Counted from the stretch's first letter, positions 53,117-62,100 are shown. The stretch is 64,000 nucleotides of DNA from Lysinibacillus sp. SGAir0095 (GCF_005491425.1 NZ_CP028083.1:1822001-1886000), one strand, 5' to 3'. Notes: generated by a model from the letters alone, not told the origin. A program made the numbers and translations.

Positions 53117-53452
53117 ATGTCAGTTCATGTATATCAAACCTTTGAAATAAAACAAGAGAAATTTAAAGAAGCAATTGAAAACTTACAGGAAATTAAAAAA
53201 TATCGTAACGAGCAATATGACCATGAGGTTGAAGTATTAATTCCAATCACGGGTTACGATTATACCTACGCTATTTTGGCATCCTATAACGGATTGGCTG
53301 AAATGGAATTTCAAGATAGAAAAATGTTTGACGATGAAGAATATTTAAAGTTGGTTGGAAAATTATTCCTGGAGCATGTTGTGCAGGGAACAATGGTTAC
53401 TCAAATTTACCGAGGCATTAATAAAAAGGTTTCAAGTAAAGAAGAAAAATAA
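53117..53452 (+). CDS. Small alpha/beta protein, ferredoxin-like barrel type
   Basis: 111 residues: 'MSVHVYQTFEIKQEKFKEAIENLQEIKKYRNEQYDHEVEVLIPITGYDYTYAILASYNGLAEMEF', a beta-alpha-beta pattern like dimeric alpha-beta barrel (NIPSNAP-like) proteins. No catalytic residue is recognised. AAGGAG precedes the ATG. The next gene upstream (LysE) is divergent. Confidence 0.6.
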   Translation: MSVHVYQTFEIKQEKFKEAIENLQEIKKYRNEQYDHEVEVLIPITGYDYTYAILASYNGLAEMEFQDRKMFDDEEYLKLVGKLFLEHVVQGTMVTQIYRGINKKVSSKEEK

Positions 53453-53558
53453 AAATTGAAATTGATGATAAATTGCGATCTTAGAAAAATCTACTATTAA
53501 TATTAGCGAATAAATTAACCACATTTACTCAAAATAAGTTGACGGAGGTGAGTGAACA

Positions 53559-53738
53559 ATGGAAAAAAGAAAATACAACAATAATCGTCAAAACCAAAAC
53601 AATAATCGTGAAGAGTTTGCGGAGGAATTAGACTTTAACCGTAATCAAAACAACGAAGAGTTTGCAGAAGAAGCAAACTTCAACAATCGCAACCGTAATA
53701 ACCAAAACCAAAACGATGACAACTGTGAAGGTTGCTAA
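53559..53738 (+). CDS. 59-residue Asn-rich, possibly spore-related protein
   Basis: MEKRKYNNNRQNQNN... is dominated by Asn, Gln and Arg, with two EEFAEE-type repeats about 17 residues apart, and ends DDNCEGC. The repeat resembles the EFASE repeats of gamma-type small acid-soluble spore proteins, which serve as amino-acid stores in spores. The terminal Cys pair is not typical of them. GGAGGTGAG precedes the ATG by six bases, and a strong terminator follows. Tentative. Confidence 0.55.
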   Translation: MEKRKYNNNRQNQNNNREEFAEELDFNRNQNNEEFAEEANFNNRNRNNQNQNDDNCEGC

Positions 53739-53784
53739 TTAAAAACGAAAACTTTGAATTTACACTGAACTTTAGTTGACCTAG

Positions 53785-53824
53785 AAAGAGCATTTATTCC
53801 GGGAAAAGGAATAAATGCTCTTTT
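53785..53824 (+). terminator. Terminator of Asn-rich protein gene
   Basis: AAAGAGCATTTATTCC pairs with GGAATAAATGCTCTTTT. Confidence 0.9.
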
Positions 53825-53924
53825 AAATGGTTGGAAAGAAGAAATTATTGAAACTTTTCCAAAACAATCTCGTATTATTATTAATACAAAAATTTACATA
53901 TTTTGTTTGGAAGGGTGTTCGTAA

Positions 53925-54620
53925 TTGATTTCAGTAAGTATCCAAGAAGCAGGCTACCAACAAAACGAAGCTATAATTCGTAATATTGAATTTACAATCC
54001 CCAACGCCCAAATTGTTGGCATAATAGGAGGGAATGGTGCAGGAAAAAGTACAACAATTCAAACAATAATGGGGACTATTCCATATAGTAAACACAAGAG
54101 TGAACTCGAACCATATGGTTACGTACCTGAACGGCCAATATTATATGATTATTTAACTCTGTGGGAGCATATCCACTTATTAATTCAGTCAATCGGTCAG
54201 AAAAAAACTTTGTTAGAACAAAGGGCTAAAGAATTATGCAAGGTATTTAGGCTTGAAAACAAACTCAATGATTATCCAATCAAATTTTCTAAAGGGATGC
54301 AGCAAAAAGTAATGCTTATTTTAGCCTTTACGCCTAGGTATGACTTTTACATATTAGACGAACCCTTTATGGGACTGGATCCACAAGCAATTAGAAAACT
54401 TTTAATAATGATAAAAGAATGTAAAACTCTAAATGCGTCTTTTTTAATATCAACACATGCATTAGATACAGCTGAAAAACTTTGTGATTCATTTGTTTGT
54501 TTACATGATGGCAGAATGATTAAAACAGGTACATTAGCGGAATTACAAAAACATCGCTCTCAAACCTTGCTCGAAATTTTTGATGAATTAATAGAAGGTG
54601 TCGAAAATGCTGCTGTTTAA
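53925..54620 (+). CDS. ABC transporter ATP-binding protein (EcsA-like)
   Basis: 231 residues: Walker A IIGGNGAGKSTT near residue 38, signature 'FSKGMQQKVML' and Walker B 'FYILDEPFMGLDP' with downstream H-loop 'STHALDT'. The sequence resembles the Bacillus EcsA ATPase. EcsA/EcsB form an ABC exporter-like complex involved in intramembrane proteolysis by RasP and protein secretion by family. TTG 53925 follows GGAAGGGTG. The stop lies inside the permease start. Confidence 0.88.
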   Translation: MISVSIQEAGYQQNEAIIRNIEFTIPNAQIVGIIGGNGAGKSTTIQTIMGTIPYSKHKSELEPYGYVPERPILYDYLTLWEHIHLLIQSIGQKKTLLEQRAKELCKVFRLENKLNDYPIKFSKGMQQKVMLILAFTPRYDFYILDEPFMGLDPQAIRKLLIMIKECKTLNASFLISTHALDTAEKLCDSFVCLHDGRMIKTGTLAELQKHRSQTLLEIFDELIEGVENAAV

Positions 54621-55713
54621 GAGTCGGCTCCATAGGCAATGGAAAGCCCACCTATCATTATTTAAAAGCATTGCGGATTGGACTATCTATCTTTATCTAA
54701 TGATTCCCTTGTTTGCATTTGCTTATTATCTTTTAAGGGAGACTGTGTTTCAGCTAGATTATGGCTTTATTGAATATTTTCATCCTGGCATAGTAGTTTT
54801 CATTTTCATGTACTTAAGTAGTATCCTTATTATTCGTACATTTAGTGAACCAGCAGATAATCTTTTTTTAATACAGTCTTCAAAACAGTATGCTGCACTA
54901 AAACGGCTGGGGTTCTATTATTCTTTGATATGTAATTTGGTCTACTTGACAATCTTTTTTTCGCTGCTTTATCCATTATTTCGATATATTCATGATTTCT
55001 CTAGTGTTCAGTTAATCCAATTAGCTGTTTCTATCCTAAGCTGCTATTTGTTGGGTAAAATAGCTTTGTTACTAGCTTCAAGATGGCAGAAGTTTTTTAC
55101 TTTATTATTCTTAAATGTATTGTTTTCAATTATAGTATTTTATGCAAATGTTTTGTCGATTGCATTCATGATAGCGTTACTGTTATTTAGTGTAATCATA
55201 TATGAAAAACTTGGAATACAGACGCATAGATATTTTGAAAAACAAACACAATTGGATGTTGAAGCTTTTTATCGTTGGCAATCACGGATCTTCCTCATAA
55301 ATCCGGAGTTAAAAACAATGAAATTACCTACACAAAAGTCAAAATCACCTTTGTTCTTCAAAAAAACGAAATCGAATAATAGTGTATCTGTATTAATCGA
55401 AATATTGTTAAAAACAATAGTACGAAAAAAGAGTTATATTTGGGGATATTTACGGATAATATGTATTGTTTTGCCACTCGTTTTAGTCGTTCCTTGGTGG
55501 GCTGCATATTTACTAATAATTATTATGTATTTCGGCTTGAAAACCTATATTGGAGCTATAATTGTTGAGATTAAAGAAAATGGCATTTTTAAAATAATTC
55601 ATACCGCCGATCATGATTGGGAGGTAGCTATTAGAAAGGTAGAAGTATATAGTGTTAACTCGATATCTTTAGTTTATTTAGCGATTAGTACTTGCCGACT
55701 GCTCCTTTTCTAA
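54607..55713 (+). CDS. ABC permease (EcsB-like), probably shortened at the C-terminus
   Basis: About 368 residues with up to eight hydrophobic segments ('WTIYLYLMIPLFAFAYYLLRETVF', 'GIVVFIFMYLSSILIIRTF', 'SIADWT...'). It resembles EcsB, which is normally near 400 residues. Here the protein stops after 'YSVNSISLVYLAISTCRLLLF', before the final helices expected in the family, suggesting a shorter form or late truncation. It overlaps the ATPase gene. No in-frame continuation was obvious. Confidence 0.75.
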   Translation: MLLFKSRLHRQWKAHLSLFKSIADWTIYLYLMIPLFAFAYYLLRETVFQLDYGFIEYFHPGIVVFIFMYLSSILIIRTFSEPADNLFLIQSSKQYAALKRLGFYYSLICNLVYLTIFFSLLYPLFRYIHDFSSVQLIQLAVSILSCYLLGKIALLLASRWQKFFTLLFLNVLFSIIVFYANVLSIAFMIALLLFSVIIYEKLGIQTHRYFEKQTQLDVEAFYRWQSRIFLINPELKTMKLPTQKSKSPLFFKKTKSNNSVSVLIEILLKTIVRKKSYIWGYLRIICIVLPLVLVVPWWAAYLLIIIMYFGLKTYIGAIIVEIKENGIFKIIHTADHDWEVAIRKVEVYSVNSISLVYLAISTCRLLLF

Positions 55714-55785
55714 TTGTCAAAGAAATTGTCCCATAAACTAATTATTCTTAGTGAAATAAATGTTTAGCAATTTATGTTTAACATG

Positions 55786-55941
55786 TATAATACTAGAAAA
55801 GGAAATTTGGTGCTTCTATAATAATAATGCTGTCTTTTAGAGAAATTTAAAATGTATCTGATGGCAATATTTGAATCAAATTAAGGTAGACGCTAAATTA
55901 AATGTACAATGCTTAGTGAGTAGGCAGTTGTACATTTTTTG
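55786..55941 (+). ncRNA. Candidate short transcript or attenuator upstream of MFS gene
   Basis: TTTAGC (55763-55768), a 17-base spacer and TATAAT (55786-55791) form a promoter, and AATGTACAA/TTGTACATT (55901-55909, 55928-55936) with T6 forms a terminator about 140 bases later. No riboswitch core is recognised. It could be an attenuator leader for the exporter gene or an independent small RNA. A further inverted repeat, ATTTTGC/GCAAAAT, lies at 55998-56024. Confidence 0.4.
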
Positions 55942-56061
55942 TGTGTATGAAAGCTTTTTTTAATAAATTTTATAGTGGTTAGGGGAATGAAAATATGATT
56001 TTGCTATAGATGCATATGCAAAATTAAAAAAACATCTAATTAAAGAAAGAGAGTATTACTT

Positions 56062-57255
56062 ATGAATAAAAATACAAAGATTGTTCTAGCAATCTTATTA
56101 GGAAATTTGTTTATTGCATTTTTAGGTATTGGCCTAATTATTCCTGTTTTGCCAACGATCATGAATGAATTACAGATTTCTGGAACCGTTGTTGGTTATT
56201 TAACTGCTGCTTTTGCGTTAACTTCGCTTGTAGTATCACCAATTGCCGGCCGTTTTGCGGATAAATACGGACGTAAAATTATGATTATTTTAGGTTTAGC
56301 TACCTTTGCTGTATCGGAATTATTATTCGGTTTAGGGAAATCGGTAGAGGTATTATTTATTTCACGAATTTTGGGTGGAATCAGTGGTGCATTTATTATG
56401 CCGGCTGTTATGGCCTATATTGCCGATATTACGACGTTCGATACACGTCCAAAAGCACTGGGTTATATGTCTGCTGCAATTAGTACAGGTTTCATTATAG
56501 GACCTGGTGTTGGGGGCTTCCTTGCAGAAATCGGTACACGTGTTCCATTCTATTCGGCAGCTGTTTTAGGTGCTGTAGCAACAATATTGTCAATTCTTTT
56601 CTTAAAAGAACCTGAACGTGCAGTCCAACCTGAAGTAGTCGAAGAAACGGAATCAAAATCTCCGTTTAAAAAGATTTTAATACCCATGTTTTTAATAGCC
56701 TTTTTAATTTTATTCATTTCTTCCTTTGGTTTGGCGGTAGTGGAATCATTCATTAGCCTGTATACTGACCATAAATTTGGCTTTTCACCAGGAGATATCG
56801 CAGTAGTTATTACTGTGTCAGCTCTAATTGGTGCATTGTCGCAGGTGCTACTATTCGACCGTATGACTCAATGGTGGGGTGAAATCAAGTTAATTCGCCT
56901 TTGCTTAGTCATCTCTGCCATTTTTGTTTTTGCCTTAACGCAAGTATCCAGCTATATAATGATTATTTTAGTAATTACAATGTGCTTCGTTGGATTCGAT
57001 TTGATCCGTCCAGCAGCGACTTCCTATCTCTCGAAAATTGCCGGGAATGATCAAGGCTTTGTTGGTGGAATGAACTCGATGTTTACCTCTCTTGCCAATG
57101 CGATTGGACCAATATTGGGGGGAATGCTATTTGATATCGATGTTGATTACCCATATTATTTAGCAACGGTATTTTTAGCGGTAGCTTTAGGGATAGCATT
57201 AGTCTGGAAAAAGCCAGAAATAAAGCCGATTATGGAAAGCGTAAATAACTCATAA
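56062..57255 (+). CDS. DHA1-family multidrug efflux MFS transporter (NorA/Bmr-like)
   Basis: 397 residues with 12 helices. Motif A is 'SPIAGRFADKYGRKIMI', and the antiporter motif C region is 'GFIIGPGVGGFLAEIG', which is characteristic of drug:H+ antiporters such as NorA, Bmr and Blt. Substrate unknown. ATG follows AAAGAAAGAGAG. The upstream leader has a promoter and terminator, so attenuation is possible. Confidence 0.9.
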   Translation: MNKNTKIVLAILLGNLFIAFLGIGLIIPVLPTIMNELQISGTVVGYLTAAFALTSLVVSPIAGRFADKYGRKIMIILGLATFAVSELLFGLGKSVEVLFISRILGGISGAFIMPAVMAYIADITTFDTRPKALGYMSAAISTGFIIGPGVGGFLAEIGTRVPFYSAAVLGAVATILSILFLKEPERAVQPEVVEETESKSPFKKILIPMFLIAFLILFISSFGLAVVESFISLYTDHKFGFSPGDIAVVITVSALIGALSQVLLFDRMTQWWGEIKLIRLCLVISAIFVFALTQVSSYIMIILVITMCFVGFDLIRPAATSYLSKIAGNDQGFVGGMNSMFTSLANAIGPILGGMLFDIDVDYPYYLATVFLAVALGIALVWKKPEIKPIMESVNNS

Positions 57256-57331
57256 TAGGCACAAACTTTGAAATTCCAATGTTCTCATTGGTATAATATA
57301 GATTAGTGAGTAAATGAAAGAGGTAGATATT

Positions 57332-57763
57332 ATGAACGCATATGATGAATACATGAAAGGCATTGTGCAACCAATGCGCCAAGAATTAGTAGATGCAGGT
57401 TTTACTGAATTAACGACACCTGATGATGTGAATGAATTTATGACGTCTGCAAATGGAGTTTCTCTAGTCGTTATAAACTCTGTGTGTGGTTGTGCAGCAG
57501 GTTTAGCACGTCCGGCAGTACGTCAAGCAATTGAAGAAGTGAAACCAGACCATTTAGTTACTGTTTTTGCAGGTCAAGATCGTGAAGCAACTACTGCAAT
57601 GCGCGGTTTCTTTGAAGAAGTCCCAGCTAGTTCACCATCAGTTGCCATCTTAAAAGACGGTCAATTAGAGTACTTCATACCACGTGATCAAATCGAAGGC
57701 TATCCAGTGGAGCAAATCACTGAACATCTAACAGGTGTCTTAAAACAAGCATGTGCAAAGTAA
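57332..57763 (+). CDS. brxA: Bacilliredoxin BrxA/YphP
   Basis: 143 residues with the bacilliredoxin CGC active site in 'VVINSVCGCAAGLARPAVRQAI', 'VTVFAGQDREATTAMRGFFEEVPASSPSVAILKDGQ' and 'FIPRDQIEGYPVEQI'. It removes bacillithiol from oxidised proteins by family. The YphP-type sequence is closer than YqiW, based on 'YDEYMKGIVQPMRQELVDAGFTELTT'. ATG 57332 follows AAGAGGTAG. It overlaps the following methyltransferase gene by 13 bases. Confidence 0.92.
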   Translation: MNAYDEYMKGIVQPMRQELVDAGFTELTTPDDVNEFMTSANGVSLVVINSVCGCAAGLARPAVRQAIEEVKPDHLVTVFAGQDREATTAMRGFFEEVPASSPSVAILKDGQLEYFIPRDQIEGYPVEQITEHLTGVLKQACAK

Positions 57764-58542
57764 CGCTAGTAACAACTGCTGGAAGACCAGATGACCTATC
57801 GATGTCACTAGCAAAAAAGGCTTGTGAAGCTTTAAATTGCGAATTCGAACCGCGAAATAAGAGGTCCATTAACAAAATCAATCAGCTATTTGATGCAAAT
57901 GTCATAGTTGCAGGTAAAAACCGCTATGAATACTATCCGAAAGGTGCGAATGCACCTTTCTTTTTTCATCCCAATTCTGCTGCTTTTCGGTTAAAGCGGG
58001 TGGCAAGAGGAGAATCCGATCCGTTTTTGGATGCGTGTAACTTAGAAGAGGGAGAATCCTTCCTGGATTGTACTTTAGGAATGGGTGCTGATTCGATGCT
58101 TGCTGCTTTTATAGTAGGGGAGGAAGGTAAAGTAGTCGGGTTAGAGGACGATGCAAATGTTGCATTTATCGTTCGAAATGGAATGAGAACCTACGATACT
58201 ACTGAATTGCCTTTAACCAGTTGTATGCGTCAAATCCAAGTAGTACAAAGTGAAGCCGTTGAGTTTTTAAAACAACAGGCGGACAATACCTTTGATGTTG
58301 TTTACATGGATCCAATGTTTGAGGAAACTATAGAAGAATCCAATAATTTCGAAGCACTCCGGCAAGCTGGCAGTCACCTGCATTTGTCGAAAGAATGGAT
58401 CGACGAAGCCTTGCGAGTTGCAAGAAAACGAGTGGTATTAAAAGCCCATTTTCGTTCAACGTTATTTGAGGAATTTGGATTTCAAAGAGAAATTCGGTTA
58501 ACATCGAAGTTTCATTACGGGGTTTTAGTAAAAAATAGTTAG
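57751..58542 (+). CDS. ypiP: SAM-dependent methyltransferase (YpiP/RsmJ-like)
   Basis: 263 residues. The SAM-binding loop is 'ESFLDCTLGMGADSMLAAFIVGEEGKVVGLE' near residue 100, and a DPMF motif lies in 'FDVVYMDPMFEETIEES'. The fold and length fit the Bacillus YpiP group, distantly related to RsmJ rRNA methyltransferases. The N-terminus has a THUMP-like or nucleic-acid-binding lead ('TTAGRPDDLSMSLAKKACEALNCEF'). Coupling to brxA is shared with the Bacillus yphP-ypiP neighbourhood. Target unknown. Confidence 0.82.
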   Translation: MCKVTLVTTAGRPDDLSMSLAKKACEALNCEFEPRNKRSINKINQLFDANVIVAGKNRYEYYPKGANAPFFFHPNSAAFRLKRVARGESDPFLDACNLEEGESFLDCTLGMGADSMLAAFIVGEEGKVVGLEDDANVAFIVRNGMRTYDTTELPLTSCMRQIQVVQSEAVEFLKQQADNTFDVVYMDPMFEETIEESNNFEALRQAGSHLHLSKEWIDEALRVARKRVVLKAHFRSTLFEEFGFQREIRLTSKFHYGVLVKNS

Positions 58543-58554
58543 TATGGAAAAGTG

Positions 58555-58585
58555 ATAGCGATGAATATTCATCGCTATTTTTTTG
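58555..58585 (+). terminator. Terminator of brxA-ypiP
   Basis: ATAGCGATGAAT and ATTCATCGCTAT form a 24-bp perfect palindrome followed by T7. Confidence 0.9.
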
Positions 58586-58849
58586 TGGACTTAGGGTTGT
58601 GTATGATTTCACGGTATATAAAAGATGGATGTAATTAAGCATGTGGATGGCTTTTTAATGTGTATGATGCTTCTTATGAATAGGAATTCACTATAGATTT
58701 TCGCATTGAATTGGAGTTTATCTAGCTGATGAAATGCATCTTGGATGAGATATTTCATAACAGTACATCTCGTTTAGTAGACAAAACTCACCCTATATTT
58801 TTTAATCAGGATCCTTTTTATAGAGTATTAATAAAAGTATCTTCCACTT

Positions 58850-59030
58850 AAAGTGCATCTAATGCAACTGAAGTACTCTTAAAAGATCACTTTGAGGCAA
58901 ATGGAGAACTTTTTGAAAAGCATCTGCCACATAAAAGTTCTTCATCAAGTAAAAGAAGCACTTTATGATCCGAATTTCCCACAAAGAGTGCTTCATAAGC
59001 GTAAGAGGAGATAAGGAACTTTATGACCAA
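58850..59030. repeat. Mosaic of short alternating inverted motifs
   Basis: Variants of AAAGTGCTTCAT and its inverse ATGAAGCACTTT recur about every 22-30 bp: near 58850, 58870, 58887, 58904, 58933, 58955, 58983 and 59013. Neighbouring copies in opposite orientation can pair into hairpins. No open reading frame explains the pattern. The rest of 58586-59112 is A/T-rich and holds no gene that I can support. Confidence 0.6.
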
Positions 59031-59112
59031 CATCAACTCATTCCTCAACATATAACCTTGACTATCAACAAGTAGGCACTCTATCGAATATCTACTTATT
59101 CCACCCAATCAA

Positions 59113-59147
59113 CAAAAAAATAGTGAAGAAATAAAATTCTTCACTAT
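59113..59147 (-). terminator. Terminator of the amino-acid ABC importer operon
   Basis: Arms ATAGTGAAGAA and TTCTTCACTAT (59120-59130, 59137-59147) with an A run on the left that gives the T run on the minus strand. Confidence 0.85.
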
Positions 59148-59162
59148 ACTAACACATATTTA

Positions 59163-59915
59163 TTATTTAAAATTCTTCTGTAAAAATAATTTTGTTCGTT
59201 CTGCTTGAGGATTCGAGAAGAATTGCTCTGGATTGTTTGTTTCAATGATTTCTCCGCCATCCATAAAGACAACGCGATCTGCAACCTCTCTGGCGAAGCC
59301 CATTTCGTGGGTTACAACTATCATGGTCATGCTTTCTTCAGCTAAATCCTTCATTACTTTTAATACTTCACCTGTTAATTCGGGGTCAAGTGCAGAAGTA
59401 GGTTCATCAAATAACAGAATATCTGGATTCAACATAAGAGCACGAGCAATAGCTACACGTTGTTTTTGACCGCCAGATAAATTAGAAGGGTAGGCATCGG
59501 ATTTATCTGTTAAGCCTACTTTTTCTAATAAATCTTTTACATGATTTTCAATTTCTTCATGTGATTGAAGGTTAAGTAATTTTGGAGCCATTTCGAGATT
59601 TTGTTTTACTGTAAGGTGTGGGAATAGGTTGAAATGCTGAAACACCATTCCCATTTTACCGGTTACTTTTTTTATGTCCGCCGGTTTTACGTAAGTCCCA
59701 TCTTTTACTAGATATTCATTTTCGATTTGAATACTTCCGCCATTTATTTGTTCTAAATTGATCAAGCTTCGTAATAATGTACTTTTCCCGGAACCTGATG
59801 GCCCAATAATTGCAACCACTTCATTTTTATTCATTGAAAACGAAATCTGCTTTAATACTTCGTTTATTCCGAAGGATTTTTTTAATTTTGAAACTTGGAT
59901 TAGTGTCATGCTCAT
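59163..59915 (-). CDS. Polar amino acid ABC importer, ATP-binding protein
   Basis: About 250 residues starting [16 protein letters not shown], preceded by AGAGGTGAA. Walker A is '[15 protein letters not shown]', signature '[35 protein letters not shown]', and D-loop and H-loop '[15 protein letters not shown]'. It powers the importer encoded with the permease and binding protein directly upstream on the minus strand. Members of this GlnQ/HisP group handle polar amino acids. Confidence 0.93.
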   Translation of the reverse strand: MSMTLIQVSKLKKSFGINEVLKQISFSMNKNEVVAIIGPSGSGKSTLLRSLINLEQINGGSIQIENEYLVKDGTYVKPADIKKVTGKMGMVFQHFNLFPHLTVKQNLEMAPKLLNLQSHEEIENHVKDLLEKVGLTDKSDAYPSNLSGGQKQRVAIARALMLNPDILLFDEPTSALDPELTGEVLKVMKDLAEESMTMIVVTHEMGFAREVADRVVFMDGGEIIETNNPEQFFSNPQAERTKLFLQKNFK

Positions 59916-59922
59916 TTCACCT

Positions 59923-60579
59923 CTATTCAAATTTATATCGACGTTCTAACCATTTAAAGAATACCGTTAGGATTAATGTCATGATTAAGTAAATTACACC
60001 TGCAATGAAGTAGGGAACAATAGTAAAATCTCTGTTTACTGCTGTCTGAGCAAAGTGTAAAAGTTCAGGTACCGCAACTGCGTATAGAAGGGCAGTATCT
60101 TTGATTAGAGTAATCGATTCATTTGAAACAGCAGGTAAAGCAACACGGAACATTTGGGGTAAAATCACACGAGTTGTTGTTTGCCATTTCGATAACCCTA
60201 ACACTTGAGCTGCCTCGTATTGTCCTTTATCAATTGCAAGTAAGCCACCCCGGAAAATTTCTGCGAAATAAGCGGCATAGTTCAATACAAATCCGATACA
60301 TGCTGCAACAAAGCGGTCAAATACTAAGTATTCACCAACAATCGGTAGCATAGGTAAACCAAAGCATATTAATAAGAGCTGTAGTAAAAGTGGTGTACCA
60401 CGCATTACGGTAATATAGCTGTAGGCAAGGTACGATAATGGCTTAAAGCTACTTTTTACAGCTAAAGTGAGCAAGAAACCAAGTGGAATTGAAACGATTA
60501 TTGCAATGAAGAAAAGGAGTACAGTCATTTGGGCTCCTTCAAGCATTGGCCAAATAATTTTATTCCAATATTCAACCAT
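59923..60579 (-). CDS. Polar amino acid ABC importer, permease
   Basis: 218 residues with about five membrane helices. '[25 protein letters not shown]' and '[48 protein letters not shown]' is the EAA-loop of the HisM/GlnP family. It forms a homodimer with the ATPase. It lies seven bases before the ATPase gene start and downstream of the binding-protein gene. Confidence 0.93.
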   Translation of the reverse strand: MVEYWNKIIWPMLEGAQMTVLLFFIAIIVSIPLGFLLTLAVKSSFKPLSYLAYSYITVMRGTPLLLQLLLICFGLPMLPIVGEYLVFDRFVAACIGFVLNYAAYFAEIFRGGLLAIDKGQYEAAQVLGLSKWQTTTRVILPQMFRVALPAVSNESITLIKDTALLYAVAVPELLHFAQTAVNRDFTIVPYFIAGVIYLIMTLILTVFFKWLERRYKFE

Positions 60580-60734
60580 AATGTCTCCTCCTTAAGGTTA
60601 CCGACTAAATCGATAGTCGGTGTTGTTGGTTAGTCTTTTAATTCAATAAAAATCGGTCAAAAAGATAAGAGCTTCACATGGATATGGAAACTCTTATCAA
60701 TTGATTTTCATTTAATTGGGTTGTTGTTTGACAA

Positions 60735-61520
60735 TTATTTTAGAACGATGTCTTCTCCAAACCATTTTGTTGAAATCTCTGTTGAAGTACCATCTTCATT
60801 CATTGCATCTAAAGCAGCTTGTACTTCATTAAGAAGTTCTTCATTGCCTTTTTTAACACCAACAGCATATTTTTCAGGTGCTAGAGATTCTTCTAGGATT
60901 TTAAACGTATCAGGTTGTTGCGTCATAAAGTATTCACCAACAACTTTATCAATTACAACTGCTTCAATACGACCTGCTTTCAGGTCTGTCAGAGCTAAAA
61001 CATTATCTTTGTATTCGTTTAACGATACTTTTTCGCTAATTGGATTGGCGTTTAAAGCATCTAGAGCTGATGATAAAGCCTGAATCCCAATTTGTTTATC
61101 TGCAAGATCATTTAATGTAGCGATTTTAGAATCTGCAACAGTCATGACAACTTGAGCATTTTCTAGATAAGGTTCTGTAAATAATACTTTCTCTTTTCGT
61201 TCTTCAGTAACTGTATAGCCATTCCAGATTAAATCAATACGTCCACTGCTTAATTCAGATTCTTTTGTAGACCAATCGATTGGCTGGAACTTTACCTCAA
61301 CGCCCATATGATCTGCAGCGGCAGTTGCTAAATCAATATCAAATCCGACGATTTCATTGTTATCATCGCGGAATCCCATCGGTGCAAAAGTATCGTCAAT
61401 TCCGATAACTAAAGTTTCTTTACCAGATGAAGAACTTTCTGTTTTTTCATCTGCTCCACAAGCAGCAACAATCGTTAAGATCATTGCTAGGATAAAAACT
61501 AGTGAAAATTTACGTTTCAT
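60735..61520 (-). CDS. Amino acid ABC importer, substrate-binding lipoprotein
   Basis: About 261 residues from ATG 61520 (MKRKFSLVFIL). An alternative ATG six bases earlier at 61526 is too close to AAGGAG. A lipoprotein signal with lipobox VAAC is followed by an SBP family 3 domain: 'LVIGIDDTFAPMGFRDDNNEIVGFDIDLATAAADHMGVEVKFQPIDWSTKESELSSGRIDLIWNGYTVTEERKEKVLFTEPYL'. It captures a polar amino acid. The specific ligand cannot be read. First gene of the operon. Confidence 0.93.
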   Translation of the reverse strand: MKRKFSLVFILAMILTIVAACGADEKTESSSSGKETLVIGIDDTFAPMGFRDDNNEIVGFDIDLATAAADHMGVEVKFQPIDWSTKESELSSGRIDLIWNGYTVTEERKEKVLFTEPYLENAQVVMTVADSKIATLNDLADKQIGIQALSSALDALNANPISEKVSLNEYKDNVLALTDLKAGRIEAVVIDKVVGEYFMTQQPDTFKILEESLAPEKYAVGVKKGNEELLNEVQAALDAMNEDGTSTEISTKWFGEDIVLK

Positions 61521-61729
61521 AATCATCTGTCTCCTTGATGTCTTTATATATTTTTCTATTTGATCGCGAGCGACGCTTTCACTCACTAAATTACTAACGT
61601 GTTAAAGAATAGCATATTGATAGATTTGTGTCAATAAAGCTCGAATTCAATTAATAGAAGTCGTATTATTCAGACAAAAAATTTCTAAGTTTCAATTATA
61701 TGTTGTGAAATCAAAGAGTATCAATGGAT

Positions 61730-61758
61730 TTTACTTTACACATAAATTATGATATAGT
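61730..61758 (+). promoter_or_regulatory. Promoter of the structured RNA
   Basis: TTTACT (61730-61735), a 17-base spacer and TATAGT (61753-61758). It faces away from the ABC importer and precedes the structured RNA by a few bases. Confidence 0.55.
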
Positions 61759-61764
61759 ACTTAT

Positions 61765-62050
61765 ATGCAATTTTTAGGTTTGATGTAGATAAATTTGGCG
61801 TTTCGCTAGAGTTTTTAAAGATACTTATTCACACTGGCGCAAGTAGAGGCTTGCAAGGACGCAAAAGTAGGTAGGGTTTGCGTTGCTTAGGTTAGAAAGC
61901 GTTTAGTGGAATTTTACCGCGGTTGGTAGATGCAAGTGTTTGCATCTTTTCATAAAATTCCCCTGATGATAGGGTTGAGACATTTTTTATTTATATTTTT
62001 CCATAGAAATGCTAAAGGGGTATCCGAGAAATTCGGATACCCCTTGTCCA
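61765..62050 (+). ncRNA. Unassigned structured RNA with its own promoter
   Basis: G/C-richer than its surroundings and rich in paired elements: GCAAG/CTTGC (61839-61854), ACGCAAA/TTTGCGT (61859-61883), and GGAATTTTA/TAAAATTCC (61908-61961) enclosing AGATGCAA/TTGCATCT (61928-61947). A strong GGGGTATCCGA/TCGGATACCCC hairpin (62017-62043) with a T-rich tail ends it. It does not fit lysine, SAM, TPP, cobalamin, purine, glycine, c-di-GMP-I, T-box or M-box cores as far as I can tell. There is no gene directly downstream on the plus strand before ypjP, so a trans-acting RNA or a long leader are both open. Confidence 0.5.
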
Positions 62051-62061
62051 ATTTTTTGAGC

Positions 62062-62090
62062 AAAAAAGGCTACTGATTGCAGTAGCTTTT
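62062..62090 (-). terminator. Terminator of the 23-residue membrane peptide gene
   Basis: GCTACTG/CAGTAGC arms with A6 on the left, a T run on the minus strand. It may also act weakly on plus-strand transcription from the RNA gene. Confidence 0.75.
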
Positions 62091-62100
62091 ACCATGTGAA

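Noticed and set aside
61765-62050. Lysine riboswitch, c-di-GMP-I riboswitch or T-box identity for the structured RNA (AGAGGC, GGACGCAAA and ACCGCGG fragments)
   Set aside because: Single fragments match each family, but the ordered conserved cores do not. I therefore left it unassigned.
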